A DNA stretch of 64,000 bases from Ferruginibacter sp. (GTDB taxonomy: Bacteria; Bacteroidota; Bacteroidia; Chitinophagales; Chitinophagaceae), in contig JACMLJ010000065.1 in NCBI GenBank assembly GCA_014379625.1, forward strand, positions 185,276 to 249,275, written 5' to 3'. How positions within the stretch are numbered: position 1 is the first letter of the stretch; each line of letters starts with the position of its first letter. The position numbers were made by a program, and so were the translations under genes. This document shows positions 45,458 through 54,352 of the stretch, piece after piece. Below the pieces are notes generated by a model. It searched no databases, was not told the DNA's origin, and was given only the letters and a program-made list of their open reading frames with translations.

Positions 45458-46576
45458 TTAAACGGATTGCCTGTTGCCCGCTATCTTTTTTTCCATTGCC
45501 TGTTTATGCAAAAATTTCAATAAAAAATAGGCGCCCAGCATGGCAGGAAAAAACAGCAGGAACGAACGCTGCAGCAGTGTAAAAAGGGATAGGATTCCCG
45601 CAGGTACAATCTTACCAAATAAAACAGAAATGCTGATTTCGGCAAAACCGCTCCCGCCCGGAGTCGGGATAAAGTATATCATGAATTGAATAAGCACCTG
45701 GATGGAAATCACCTGCAACAGGTCGGCCTGTACGCCTAATCCAAGCAGTATAACATATTGCATGCAGTATTTATTCAGGTACATAACAATTGTAATAATT
45801 ATACTGAGCGGGAACAACAGTGGGTTTTTCTTAAGGATGATACTGCAGGTTTGCTGATACTCCGCAATGTTTTTCTCCGACCTTTCTGCCCACCCCATTA
45901 ACCCGGGCCTGCGGCCAGGAAATATTTTACTTAAGCCAACTGCGATCTTTTTTATAATAACGCCCACCCAAACCGGTTTCCAAAATGCAAGAAGAAATGC
46001 TACCAGGAAGATGGAAAAAAATGTGAACGTATATTTTAATAAAGACGGTATTATCCCGCCCACATATTCCGGGTTCATTAACAAAATTGCAGTAAAACCC
46101 GCCAGGGGCATAAATATAAGCGTAGCCCCGAAATTGATGAGGGTGATGGCAAATGCATCAGAAAAGCTGAGCCCGTGCCGCATATACACATACATTTGAG
46201 CCGGCCCTGCTCCACCATGCGCAGGCGTTACCGCACCCATAAACATATTAACAACATTGGCTTTAAAACTCACCCAGTGCGATAACCCCGGTTTTAGCTT
46301 TTGAGCATAAATATGATTTCTCCAGCTACCCATCATCAGGTCGGCAAATAGCATAACAAGGCAAATAAGAATAAATTTTAGTTTGATATGCTGCAGGGCA
46401 TTAAAAGTGTCACCCGTATTATTGTAAAAAAAAATACCTGCAATGGTTGCAATGGATATTAGCGCAAACCATAAAGTATGCTTAATGATAAATTCTTTAT
46501 TAAAATAAGGTTGTAGTTGCTTACCTGTCTTTCCGGTTTGCTCAGCACTATCAGGCAAACTATGTTGGTTGGGCAT
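45458..46576 (-). CDS. UPF0104 / lysylphosphatidylglycerol-synthase transmembrane-type flippase
   Basis: 372 aa from the ATG at 46576 (a TTG at 46597 would add seven residues). Eight or so membrane helices with the family landmarks GAVTPAHGGAGPAQMYVYMR (about 110-129) and a late PTPGGSGFAEISI (about 310-322). The domain is the membrane half of MprF, which flips lipids, and occurs alone in many bacteria as a putative lipid flippase. It is convergent with the AUR1-like gene and 35 bp after a membrane-protein gene. A role in moving sphingo- or inositol lipids is possible but rests on location only. Confidence 0.85.
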   Translation of the reverse strand: MPNQHSLPDSAEQTGKTGKQLQPYFNKEFIIKHTLWFALISIATIAGIFFYNNTGDTFNALQHIKLKFILICLVMLFADLMMGSWRNHIYAQKLKPGLSHWVSFKANVVNMFMGAVTPAHGGAGPAQMYVYMRHGLSFSDAFAITLINFGATLIFMPLAGFTAILLMNPEYVGGIIPSLLKYTFTFFSIFLVAFLLAFWKPVWVGVIIKKIAVGLSKIFPGRRPGLMGWAERSEKNIAEYQQTCSIILKKNPLLFPLSIIITIVMYLNKYCMQYVILLGLGVQADLLQVISIQVLIQFMIYFIPTPGGSGFAEISISVLFGKIVPAGILSLFTLLQRSFLLFFPAMLGAYFLLKFLHKQAMEKKIAGNRQSV

Positions 46577-46611
46577 AATAATGAATTGATACAACAAAAA
46601 ATCGCCAGGTT

Positions 46612-47448
46612 TTATCTGCTAACCAGGCCCTGGTGTGGTGATGTAAAAGCTAATACGCCGAAAGTAATTACATACAGCCAGCAAATAACATACACGATTA
46701 TGAAAGCCCGTCTTTTCTTCAGCATCTCGGGGTAAAGAATAGGTTTACCCTGGAATTTACCTCTTGGTTTATTGGGGAAGAAGAATGTTTTATAAGTTTC
46801 AATGGTTGCAATCGTAAAACCGATACTGCACATACCAATGGCCAGGAAATTATCGGTAAGGTTAGCGGCTACCCATCCCCAGAAGTAGGCTACGGCAGGG
46901 CTTCTGAAAAACTTAAAAGTTTCAAAACCTTCTATCGGCGCATCTTTCCATGCACCGCCAAAGGCCGATATCCATCCGCCAATGCTTAACATGAAAATAA
47001 TCAGGTAAGGCGACCAGGTTAATTCTCCCGCCTTATGCTTTTCCCATTGAAGGATGATAGCCCAGCAAATCAGCGCAATGATCAGTACATAAAAAAAAGC
47101 GGCAATATAACGCTGGCGCTTGCTTTCAACTACTTTACCCAAAACATGTAATTGCATGGGAATGAAATATTTTGTCTGATCAGCGGTACGAAGAAATGAC
47201 TTCCATACTTCTACGGTTAAACGCTCAGCCACATAGGTACAACCCCACAACAGAAAAACCCCCGATGTCAGGGATAAATCCAAACCGGTAAGCTTCCATA
47301 CAATTGGCGCATAGATGATGCCCAGTACCATGCTGCGAAAGTATTTTGGCCAGGTAAACCCTTCATGGGGTGAATCTTTATACATACCCCATGTAGAAGT
47401 ATGTAAGCCCGCGGTAAGCCCTGTAATAACTGCTAATAGTAGTTCCAT
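46612..47448 (-). CDS. Internally duplicated multi-pass membrane protein, unknown family
   Basis: 278 aa from the ATG at 47448 (the preceding codon TTG at 47451 is an alternative). About eight membrane helices. Two halves carry the same signature: TSTWGMYKDSPHEGFTWPKYFRS near residues 18-40 and SAFGGAWKDAPIEGFETFKFFRS near 161-183, i.e. W-K/Y-KD-S/A-P-x-EGF-x3-K-Y/F-FRS, each just before a hydrophobic hairpin. This points to an ancient tandem duplication, as in many transporters. Cytosolic-looking link: TVEVWKSFLRTADQTKYF. I do not recognise the family. It precedes the UPF0104 gene by 35 bp. Confidence 0.8.
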   Translation of the reverse strand: MELLLAVITGLTAGLHTSTWGMYKDSPHEGFTWPKYFRSMVLGIIYAPIVWKLTGLDLSLTSGVFLLWGCTYVAERLTVEVWKSFLRTADQTKYFIPMQLHVLGKVVESKRQRYIAAFFYVLIIALICWAIILQWEKHKAGELTWSPYLIIFMLSIGGWISAFGGAWKDAPIEGFETFKFFRSPAVAYFWGWVAANLTDNFLAIGMCSIGFTIATIETYKTFFFPNKPRGKFQGKPILYPEMLKKRRAFIIVYVICWLYVITFGVLAFTSPHQGLVSR

Positions 47449-47501
47449 CAATTAGTTTTGGTTTTGAACGAAAATATTGTTTTTAAATGAAGCGACAATG
47501 T

Positions 47502-47628
47502 ACTAAATTAATCAGAGCGATTAAAACTAAAGGAAGAGGTTGCATTTCAAATGTGCTAATGTAAAAACGCCCCAATTCCAGTAGTAAATGATCTACCAAA
47601 AAAGTGACAACTTATTTGCAGTTTTTTT
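47502..47628. repeat. Dispersed intergenic repeat, copy 2
   Basis: Matches 15653-15786: block 1 begins CTAAATTAATCAGAGCGATT and continues AAAACTAAAGGAAGAG to ATTTCAAATGTG (47503-47555); block 2 is AAAAAAGTGACAAC then TTATTTGCAGTTTTTT (47597-47628). Only a few substitutions and one indel separate the blocks from copy 1, while the middle has diverged. Confidence 0.8.
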
Positions 47629-47751
47629 AACCTTAGCGCTTAAAGTAAGGCGAATGTTTTACGCTTAAGCTGATGTTAGGTTAATAATAAAATGACGGAC
47701 CGATTTGTGAATGGTGAATAAATTCGTTTAGTTAAGCCATACAATTTAATT

Positions 47752-47808
47752 GCCCCGTCCTTCAGGGAGGGGCAGCGCGTTATCATATTCTATGTTGGCT
47801 TTAGCCAA
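47752..47808. other. Two adjacent stem-loops
   Basis: GCCCCGTCC-TTCA-GGGAGGGGC (47752-47773, one mismatch and one G-T pair) and TTGGC-tttt-like loop-GCCAA (47795-47808). Together with the palindrome 38 bp further on they make a compact structured stretch; whether it is transcribed is unknown. Confidence 0.45.
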
Positions 47809-47845
47809 ACAAGGTTTCGGGTAAAGCCGCATTTTTTATTGCCAA

Positions 47846-47883
47846 TTTTTATTCCCGTCCGCCGCGGCGGACGGGAATAAAAA
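47846..47883. terminator. 38-bp perfect palindrome, possible bidirectional terminator
   Basis: Left arm 47846-47864 (TTTTTATTCCCGTCCGCCG) and right arm 47865-47883 are exact reverse complements with no spacer. A 14-bp GC-rich core is flanked by T5 and A5, so on either strand a stem would end in U residues. It is 83 bp after the stop of the minus-strand Gfo/Idh gene. A repetitive palindromic element is the alternative. Confidence 0.6.
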
Positions 47884-47895
47884 CTAAACGACATT

Positions 47896-47944
47896 GAATG
47901 GTTAATGGTGAAATATTGACCATTCACAATTGCCCGTTCACACA
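47896..47944. repeat. Heptad array D, fold-back type
   Basis: Seven 7-bp units: GAATGGT, TAATGGT, GAAATAT, then TGACCAT, TCACAAT, TGCCCGT, TCACACA. As in array B the G-strand words precede their complements. Confidence 0.7.
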
Positions 47945-47965
47945 TAACTTAACACCAGGCCGTCA

Positions 47966-48949
47966 TCACCGGCCTACAGTTTTATACGCCTCCTCAATCA
48001 ACCGCAGATCGTTCTTTGCTTTTGTAAAACTGAATTGGGCTTCTTCGCCATTTCGCAATGCATGAAAAAAATCCCTGAACATAAGTTTTGTTCCTCCAAT
48101 ATTGCTTAAGCCAGGAAATATAAGCGTCCATTTGTCACCTCGTACAAAAATGAACAACCCGTTCGATTCGAAAGTGATGGATCCGCGGGTACCATAAATT
48201 CTTGATAAACGAAGGCCCTTAAACAACGCATTCACCTCCCATGAATAAAGCAAGGTACCTACCGCCCCTTCTTCGTATTCTGCAACCACCTGCATACTGA
48301 GTTCCATTGTTGGTTTGTTGCTGGTGGTGCCCGGCTTAAACCCGGCTACAGATTTTACCGTTAAGCCAAGATTTGACATGAAGTTGATCCAGTGAATGCC
48401 GCCCTCAAACAGCGCACCCCCGCCGACGGTTGCTTCATCTCCCCTCCACCCTTTTACTTCCTGTGTTTTGGTAGCATTAAAAAACAAAAACTTAATGTCC
48501 CCGATGTGGTTCCCGGACAAGGCCCGGCGCAAGCTTTGGAGCACGGGTTTGTAAAAATAATTTTCAGCAACCAGCAACTGTGTATGGTGCTGTTGCCTCA
48601 GTTGGTCGATGACATCAAAATCTGCCGAACTAAAAAATGGGGGCTTTTCAACTATCACATGTTTGCCCGCTTTCATGGCTTCAACAGCAAGTTGCAGGTG
48701 ACTGTCTGGTGGCGTTGCGATAAAAACCACATCAATATCGGGGGATAGTATTGCAGCCGAGTAAGCGCCAAAATAACCGGCCCCCTTTAAGTCTGTTGAA
48801 AATTGTTTTGCTTTTGTTTCTTCGCGACTGGCATAGTATAAATGCACACCCCCGAATCCCTTTAATATTTCCGCATGTTTTCGCGTGATGGAGCCGCACC
48901 CTAAAAAAACCATTCGCAGGGGGTCTTCCACTTTTTTAAATACCGCCAT
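47966..48949 (-). CDS. Gfo/Idh/MocA-family oxidoreductase
   Basis: 327 aa. N-terminal NAD(P)-binding Rossmann domain with FLGCGSITRKHAE (15-27) and DVVFIATPPDSHLQLA (about 73-88), the family motif HVIVEKPPFFS (about 96-106, EKP), then the alpha/beta C-terminal domain with GGGALFEGGIHWINF (about 175-189, catalytic His region). Family members oxidise or reduce sugars, inositols and related polyols. Six bp separates its start from the GMC oxidoreductase stop, so the two form an operon and may act in sequence on one substrate. The nearby inositol-lipid genes make inositol or an inositol glycan a candidate, without proof. Confidence 0.9.
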   Translation of the reverse strand: MAVFKKVEDPLRMVFLGCGSITRKHAEILKGFGGVHLYYASREETKAKQFSTDLKGAGYFGAYSAAILSPDIDVVFIATPPDSHLQLAVEAMKAGKHVIVEKPPFFSSADFDVIDQLRQQHHTQLLVAENYFYKPVLQSLRRALSGNHIGDIKFLFFNATKTQEVKGWRGDEATVGGGALFEGGIHWINFMSNLGLTVKSVAGFKPGTTSNKPTMELSMQVVAEYEEGAVGTLLYSWEVNALFKGLRLSRIYGTRGSITFESNGLFIFVRGDKWTLIFPGLSNIGGTKLMFRDFFHALRNGEEAQFSFTKAKNDLRLIEEAYKTVGR

Positions 48950-48954
48950 ATAGC

Positions 48955-50487
48955 TTATACAATTTTAGTTATCAATTCACCCACCCTTAAAGCATTGGCA
49001 GCAATGGTTAAACTTGGGTTGAGCGCTGCAGAAGTTGGCATTACACTGCCATCTGTTACATATAAATTATCTATCCCCCGAAAGCGGCAATTTTCATCTA
49101 AAGCGGAAGTCTTTTCATTGATACCCATTCTGATTGTGCCTACCGCATGAGAAAAAGTGCGGATATGATGAATATAATGCGCAATAGCCCCTGCCTTACT
49201 CATTATTTTCTTTCCTTCTTTTAAGAGTATACCCAACGCAGCAAAATCCCTTGCCGAATACTGGTGAAATATAACGGGCCGTGGTAAACCGAACTGATCT
49301 TTATTAGCTGGATCGATGGTGAGTGAATTACTAAACCGTGGCTGGTCTTCTGCGATGGCAAGCAGCCCTGATAATAACCTCACCCCCTGGCTCAATAATT
49401 TACCGGCAACGCCGGGCACTTCATTTTGAACAAGCCCCATTGGCGGGGTGGGCATTTGTTGCAGGCTGCCTAACTTGTTATATTGGGTTTCAGCAGGATG
49501 GCCGAAATAATAATCGAGAATGGCCAATTGTTTATGAAACCGGCCTTCCTTATCCGCCACACCGGGAAAAATGCCAAAGATGATAGCATTCAGGTGACGC
49601 ATCAGATAACGGCCAATAACCTCACCGCCGGGATTTTTAAATTGTAAACCCGATGCCAGCAGGATGTGTGGAGAACCCAGGGCACCCGCAGCTAATATTG
49701 TAAGGTTCGATTTGTAAATATGATGCTCACCGGTTTTTTTTGAAACACATTCCACGCCGGTAATACGATCTTTTTCTACAATTAGTCTAATCACCACCAT
49801 ATTTGGTTCAAGGTCCATTCCTGCGGCTATTAGCCCGGGGATCACCATGGTTGATAAGTCGTTCTTGGCACTTATGGCACAGGCGAAAGTGTCGCAACTT
49901 TTACAATTTACACAGGTTTGCCGATGTTTATCTTCATAATTGATCGCCAATGGAAGTTGAAAAGGATGAAGCCCGAGTTGCTCAGCACCTGCTTTTACTT
50001 TTTGCGAAATGTCTGCCAGGTGCGAAGCCTGTTGAGGGAAAGGTTCACTGCGATAAGGTTCTGTAGGATCAATCCCTGTTACACCTGAAATATTCAGCAA
50101 TCTTTCTGCCTGCGTATAATAAGGCTCCAGGTCCATGTATTTGATGGGCCATCCTTCTGCATGCTTTCCTTCTATTTGCTCATTCTTCTCAAAATCGGCT
50201 TCGCGGAAACGAAATGAAACACCTCCATAAAATACCGATGGCCCGCCCACACAGGAATAAAGGCCCATTGTTTTTTTATTGCCTCCGGCGGAAATATGTA
50301 ACAGCGTGGATTTATCATAAAAGGGCGACAATTCAAGCGATGCCTTTAAGCCCCAGTTGGCTTCACTGCGTTTTACCCAATCACCCCGTTCCAGCATCAG
50401 CACTTTCATTCCTGCTTTTATAAGTTGAAGCGCAGCCATTGATCCGCCAAAACCACTTCCAATGACAATAGCATCGTAATTTTTCAT
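48955..50487 (-). CDS. GMC-family FAD oxidoreductase with Cys cluster
   Basis: 510 aa. FAD Rossmann motif IVIGSGFGGSMAAL (7-20) and LERGDW (31-36); GMC N-terminal block with VGGPSVFYGG; active-site HAVGTIRMG (about 450-458) and the terminal SAALNPSLTIAANALR with the conserved Asn-Pro. A four-Cys stretch CVNCKSCDTFACAISAK (about 190-206) resembles the Cys-rich insert of some bacterial GMC enzymes and might bind a metal or an Fe-S cluster. Cytoplasmic by sequence (no Tat or Sec signal). First gene of the two-gene unit with the Gfo/Idh enzyme. Substrate unknown: sugar, polyol or sterol-like. Confidence 0.9.
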   Translation of the reverse strand: MKNYDAIVIGSGFGGSMAALQLIKAGMKVLMLERGDWVKRSEANWGLKASLELSPFYDKSTLLHISAGGNKKTMGLYSCVGGPSVFYGGVSFRFREADFEKNEQIEGKHAEGWPIKYMDLEPYYTQAERLLNISGVTGIDPTEPYRSEPFPQQASHLADISQKVKAGAEQLGLHPFQLPLAINYEDKHRQTCVNCKSCDTFACAISAKNDLSTMVIPGLIAAGMDLEPNMVVIRLIVEKDRITGVECVSKKTGEHHIYKSNLTILAAGALGSPHILLASGLQFKNPGGEVIGRYLMRHLNAIIFGIFPGVADKEGRFHKQLAILDYYFGHPAETQYNKLGSLQQMPTPPMGLVQNEVPGVAGKLLSQGVRLLSGLLAIAEDQPRFSNSLTIDPANKDQFGLPRPVIFHQYSARDFAALGILLKEGKKIMSKAGAIAHYIHHIRTFSHAVGTIRMGINEKTSALDENCRFRGIDNLYVTDGSVMPTSAALNPSLTIAANALRVGELITKIV

Positions 50488-50832
50488 GTTTTATTTCGTC
50501 TGCGTAAAGCGGAAAGATAGTATTTTTTTGTTTCGTTTAGTTGGTGGCCCGGGCTTTAAGGCAGATGTGGGTGGCAAGAAAGTAATTCACAAAATAGCAT
50601 GCATTAACATCAGAGTACCGGCTGCGAAGTAGTCAATTAATTTACCAGGTGAAGCATATGCTTTTTGATGCAATTTTAAGATCCCAGTCGTTTCAGTTAT
50701 ACTGCAACCGGCGTTGTAATCCCGTTAAAAACTAATGTTAAGTAAGTGAGCATTGTGATTATTCCATATTTCACCATTGACCATTCACAATTCACAATTA
50801 AATCTTCAGTTTACGATTTACATAAAAGTAGT
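50488..50832. other. 345-bp gap without a gene
   Basis: Nothing convincing besides a short heptad array at 50770-50797. AT-rich sequence near 50488-50530 is the GMC gene's upstream region. Confidence 0.6.
50770..50797. repeat. Short heptad array E
   Basis: Four 7-bp units, TTCACCA, TTGACCA, TTCACAA, TTCACAA, the same words as arrays B and D, 35 bp from the end of the Uma2 gene. Confidence 0.6.
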
Positions 50833-51423
50833 TCATATTAGCTTTGTACCCTGGTATACCTCATGTAACATCATTTGAAAGCCGACAGTTTTGATGGTGA
50901 GAAATTCATCGGGGTTTGAATATTCATCCAGTTGCCAGTGCCCTTCTTCATTAATATGGAAGATCTCCACATTAACGGATTCTGAATCAACCATCACATA
51001 CTCTTTTAACGATGGAATATCGCGGTATAATTTAAATTTTGTACCACGGTCATAATCCCTGGTTGCAGGGGACAATATTTCGATCAATGCCGAAGGTTGG
51101 ATGGCAGTATCATCATTTTCAACAGAATTTACAATATCGCCACAAATGATTGAAATATCAGGATAAGTAAATAAAGTATTTTTGGGAATATGGATTCTCA
51201 GATCACTGCCGTAGGGCTGGCAGGGATTTCCCTTAAGTTGGTAAACTAACTCGCCATATAAATTTTTAAACACAACGTTGTGCTTCGGGCCAGCTCCCGC
51301 CATAGCAAAAATTTCACCGTTATAGTATTCATGCTTTTGCTCAGCAGCCCGTTCCATTTGCAAATAAGCCTCAATGGTATATTTTTGGCTCCCATATGCG
51401 ATCGCGGGTTCATTTAATTCCAT
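50833..51423 (-). CDS. Uma2-family (DUF820) PD-(D/E)XK-type protein
   Basis: 196 aa from the ATG at 51423 (a TTG at 51429 is possible). Uma2 fold landmarks: [20 protein letters not shown] near the start, GSDLRIHIP (about 79-87), [10 protein letters not shown] with the catalytic Asp (about 93-102), [18 protein letters not shown] (E and K of the PD-ExK site, about 112-129), then [15 protein letters not shown]. Uma2 proteins belong to the restriction-endonuclease-like superfamily, often in multiple copies; their biological role is not settled. It is a lone gene downstream of glnN, separated by a terminator. Confidence 0.88.
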   Translation of the reverse strand: MELNEPAIAYGSQKYTIEAYLQMERAAEQKHEYYNGEIFAMAGAGPKHNVVFKNLYGELVYQLKGNPCQPYGSDLRIHIPKNTLFTYPDISIICGDIVNSVENDDTAIQPSALIEILSPATRDYDRGTKFKLYRDIPSLKEYVMVDSESVNVEIFHINEEGHWQLDEYSNPDEFLTIKTVGFQMMLHEVYQGTKLI

Positions 51424-51530
51424 ATTCAAATATACTTAGATGAATGAAAACTGCCAAAAAGCCAGCAGAGCAGTGCTATCCGGAGTTTTACTGGCATGAA
51501 ATAAAAATAATCTTTGGAGAATTGCCAGAT

Positions 51531-51567
51531 AAAAAAAACCGGCCACAAATGTGAACCGGTATTTTTT
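51531..51567 (-). terminator. Terminator between glnN and the Uma2 gene
   Basis: ACCGG (51538-51542) pairs with CCGGT (51556-51560) and inner CACA with TGTG. An eight-A run on the plus strand (51531-51538) gives a U-run for minus-strand transcripts coming from glnN; a T6 run at 51562-51567 makes it nearly symmetrical. Confidence 0.7.
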
Positions 51568-51684
51568 ACGATTGCTTGCCAGCTAAATGATACCAAAGCT
51601 GAGTGTTGAAAAAAAACTTCAGCAAATGGAGGTACTAAATAAATTTAACTTTCAAAATAACCTTGTTTATTATTTGAATGAGTA

Positions 51685-53877
51685 TTATCTCAGGAACAAC
51701 ATTTCCCTGTATTTAGGTAATAACCAATGCGAGTCATCCACCAGCAATTCTAATTTATCTACGTGATAGCGGATCTCGTCAAAATGCTTTCCCTTTACAT
51801 TATCGCAGTAGGCAATCGCTTTCTCCCTGGTATCTGTTATTACATTTGATTTTTTCCTTTCTTCAATCATATTTCTTACACCGGTACTCATGGCGTTGAT
51901 ATGAGCGCTGATCTCTTCCAAAATACTCAGCTGATTGGAATAAGACACTTCACTTAAACCGGCGGCTTTTAATCCGTTAATATTTTCTATCAGGATATTC
52001 TGGTATTTTACCGCGGATGGTAAAATCAGCGACGTAGCGAGTTCACCCATCGTCCTTGCTTCAATCTGTACTTTTTTAATGTAGGCTTCCAGCATTATTT
52101 CGTGGCGGGCTTCCAGTTCCGCATGCGTATATATGTCGTTACTTTCAAATAAATTTTTTGACAGATCGGTCAGGTATGCATCCAAAGCCAATGGAGTGGT
52201 TTTTATATTCGGTAATCCTCTTTTTTCAGCTTCAACTGCCCATTCTTCGCTATAACCATCTCCCTCAAATAATACCGACTTACTTTCTACAATGTATTTT
52301 TGAATAACATGCATGATGGCGATTTCTTTTTTATCGCCACCTTCAATAAATCCATCCACATCTTTTTTAAATTGCTTTAAGGTTTGCGCGATAATCGTAT
52401 TTAATACGGTCATGTTAATTGCACAGTTGGCAGCAGATCCAACCGCACGGAATTCAAATTTATTCCCGGTAAATGCAAATGGCGAAGTGCGGTTCCTGTC
52501 TGTATTATCCAGCATCAGTTCCGGGATGGTTTTATGAATATCTAATTTCAGCATGGCCTCATCCTGCTCATCAAATTTACCACCCACCCGGGTTTCTACC
52601 TGGTTCAATACTTCTGTAAGGTATTTGCCAATAAAAATGGAGATGATGGCAGGGGGTGCTTCGTTGGCGCCCAGCCGGTGATCGTTGCCCGCACTTGCAA
52701 TGCAAGCCCTTAGTAAACCTGCATAATCATGAACCGCTTTGATGGTGTTTACAAAGAAGGTCAAAAACATCAGGTTGGTTTTAGGGGTTTTTCCCGGGGC
52801 CAGTAAGTTAACGCCTGTGTCTGTGGCTATACTCCAGTTATTGTGTTTGCCACTGCCATTGATACCGGCAAATGGTTTTTCGTGTAATAATACAATCAGT
52901 CCGTGACGCTTGGCCACCCTTGTCATCACATCCATTAATAAAGTGTTGTGATCAACCGCCAGATTTGCTTCTTCATAAATAGGCGCACACTCAAATTGAG
53001 AAGGCGCTACCTCGTTATGACGGGTGCGTAAAGGAATACCCAGTTTATAAGCTTCCTGCTCATAATCTCTCATGAACGCATAAATTCTCTCGGGTATAGC
53101 CCCAAAATAATGGTCTTCTAATTGTTGTCCTTTTGCAGGAGGATGCCCAAATACCGTACGACCGGTCATAACAATATCCGGACGGGCATTGGCCATAGCG
53201 GCATCAATTACAAAATATTCCTGCTCCCAGCCAAGGGTAGCGGTAACTTTTGTTACGTTTTTATCAAAATACTGTGCAACATCAACCGCCGCCTTGTCGA
53301 GCGCAACCAATGCTTTTATTAAAGGGGTTTTTGCATCTAATGATTCGCCGGTATAAGAAACAAAGATGGTAGGAACACATAAAGTTTTTCCATTGCCGAT
53401 CTCCATAATAAATGCCGGAGAGGATGGATCCCAGGCAGTGTATCCACGTGCCTCAAAAGTTGCCCTCAAACCTCCTGAAGGAAAAGAAGAAGCATCCGGC
53501 TCCTGTTGAATCAAAGCAGCACCCTCAAATTCTTCAATTGGGGTACCGTCTCCTTTTAAGGTAAAAAATGAATCATGTTTTTCGGCTGACAAATCCGTTA
53601 AAGGTTGAAACCAGTGGGTGTAATGAGTAACACCTTTACTTTCTGCCCAGGCCCTTAAACCATTTGCGATCTGGTTACCCATGCTGCGGTCGATCTTTTT
53701 TCCGCCCCTGATAGAAGATACTAAACTTTTATAGGCCTCATCACTTAAAAACTTGCGGGCAGTTTTAATGGTAAATACATTTTCACCAAAAATACCGGTA
53801 ATTTTTTGAGAGGATTTAACGGAGATTTCTGGTTTAGACCGTAAGTTTTCAATTGCTTTAAAACGTAATGACTGCAT
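51685..53877 (-). CDS. glnN: Glutamine synthetase type III
   Basis: 730 aa, the long GSIII class usual in Bacteroidota. It makes glutamine from glutamate, ammonia and ATP. Visible: the GSIII N-terminal domain (GENVFTIKTARKFLSDEAY), LGWEQEYFVID (metal-binding Glu, about 215-225), RHNEVAPSQFECAPIYEEAN (about 282-301), the nucleotide/glutamate block INGSGKHNNWSI (about 336-347), and the GSIII C-terminal helical region. 475 bp upstream of it, divergent, lies purL. Both are nitrogen-assimilation or glutamine-using enzymes. A terminator follows. Confident by length and motifs. Confidence 0.96.
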   Translation of the reverse strand: MQSLRFKAIENLRSKPEISVKSSQKITGIFGENVFTIKTARKFLSDEAYKSLVSSIRGGKKIDRSMGNQIANGLRAWAESKGVTHYTHWFQPLTDLSAEKHDSFFTLKGDGTPIEEFEGAALIQQEPDASSFPSGGLRATFEARGYTAWDPSSPAFIMEIGNGKTLCVPTIFVSYTGESLDAKTPLIKALVALDKAAVDVAQYFDKNVTKVTATLGWEQEYFVIDAAMANARPDIVMTGRTVFGHPPAKGQQLEDHYFGAIPERIYAFMRDYEQEAYKLGIPLRTRHNEVAPSQFECAPIYEEANLAVDHNTLLMDVMTRVAKRHGLIVLLHEKPFAGINGSGKHNNWSIATDTGVNLLAPGKTPKTNLMFLTFFVNTIKAVHDYAGLLRACIASAGNDHRLGANEAPPAIISIFIGKYLTEVLNQVETRVGGKFDEQDEAMLKLDIHKTIPELMLDNTDRNRTSPFAFTGNKFEFRAVGSAANCAINMTVLNTIIAQTLKQFKKDVDGFIEGGDKKEIAIMHVIQKYIVESKSVLFEGDGYSEEWAVEAEKRGLPNIKTTPLALDAYLTDLSKNLFESNDIYTHAELEARHEIMLEAYIKKVQIEARTMGELATSLILPSAVKYQNILIENINGLKAAGLSEVSYSNQLSILEEISAHINAMSTGVRNMIEERKKSNVITDTREKAIAYCDNVKGKHFDEIRYHVDKLELLVDDSHWLLPKYREMLFLR

Positions 53878-54352
53878 TATTTTTTTGGTTTAGTTCACAA
53901 AATACGGTAAAACTTTTCAAAATATCATATTTTTTTTAAATCATTTCCATATTTAAAGTCGATTTATTGAAAAATATAAATATTACCAAATTTTATTATT
54001 TATTAAAAACCGATTAGTTAATAATTTGCTGTTTAAAATTATAACGGATGAAATAAGTACAAGCTTTTTCTATTTCGCGGGGGTAAATGAATGGTTTTTT
54101 CAAGCTAAATCGTTCACTGTTTTCCCTGGGCGTTTAATGTAATGTATCTGCTTAAACCAACAGGCAACTAATAAAAGAAAGGAGGAATTGAATTGTATAA
54201 AAACTTACTAAATCTTCATGAAAAAAAGAGCATACTTAGCAATTCATTGAACGGGCAAATTGTTAAGAACGGCGAATCAATTGAAATAATAAATATTTAT
54301 CTGTTCGTAAAAAAGGAATACAGGTTGTACTTTCGCACTTTCTTATATAATT
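53878..54352. other. 475-bp divergent gap glnN / purL
   Basis: AT-rich, no gene. An open frame from 54193 to 54408 begins with TTG, has no family pattern and overlaps purL in another frame. A purL promoter candidate lies at 54304-54335. Confidence 0.55.
54304..54335 (+). promoter_or_regulatory. Candidate purL promoter
   Basis: TTCG (54304-54307), 20-bp spacer, TACTTTCG (54328-54335), each one mismatch from TTTG and TAnnTTTG, 17 bp before the purL ATG. The -7 variant ending TTTCG is shared with the ECF-sigma promoter at 2582-2589. Confidence 0.45.

Larger units (their letters stand above)
47452..47965. other. 514-bp structured intergenic region
   Basis: No gene seen. From left to right it holds dispersed repeat copy 2 (47502-47628), two hairpins (47752-47773, 47795-47808), a 38-bp perfect palindrome (47846-47883) and a fold-back heptad array (47896-47944). 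Both flanking genes are on the minus strand. Confidence 0.75.
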
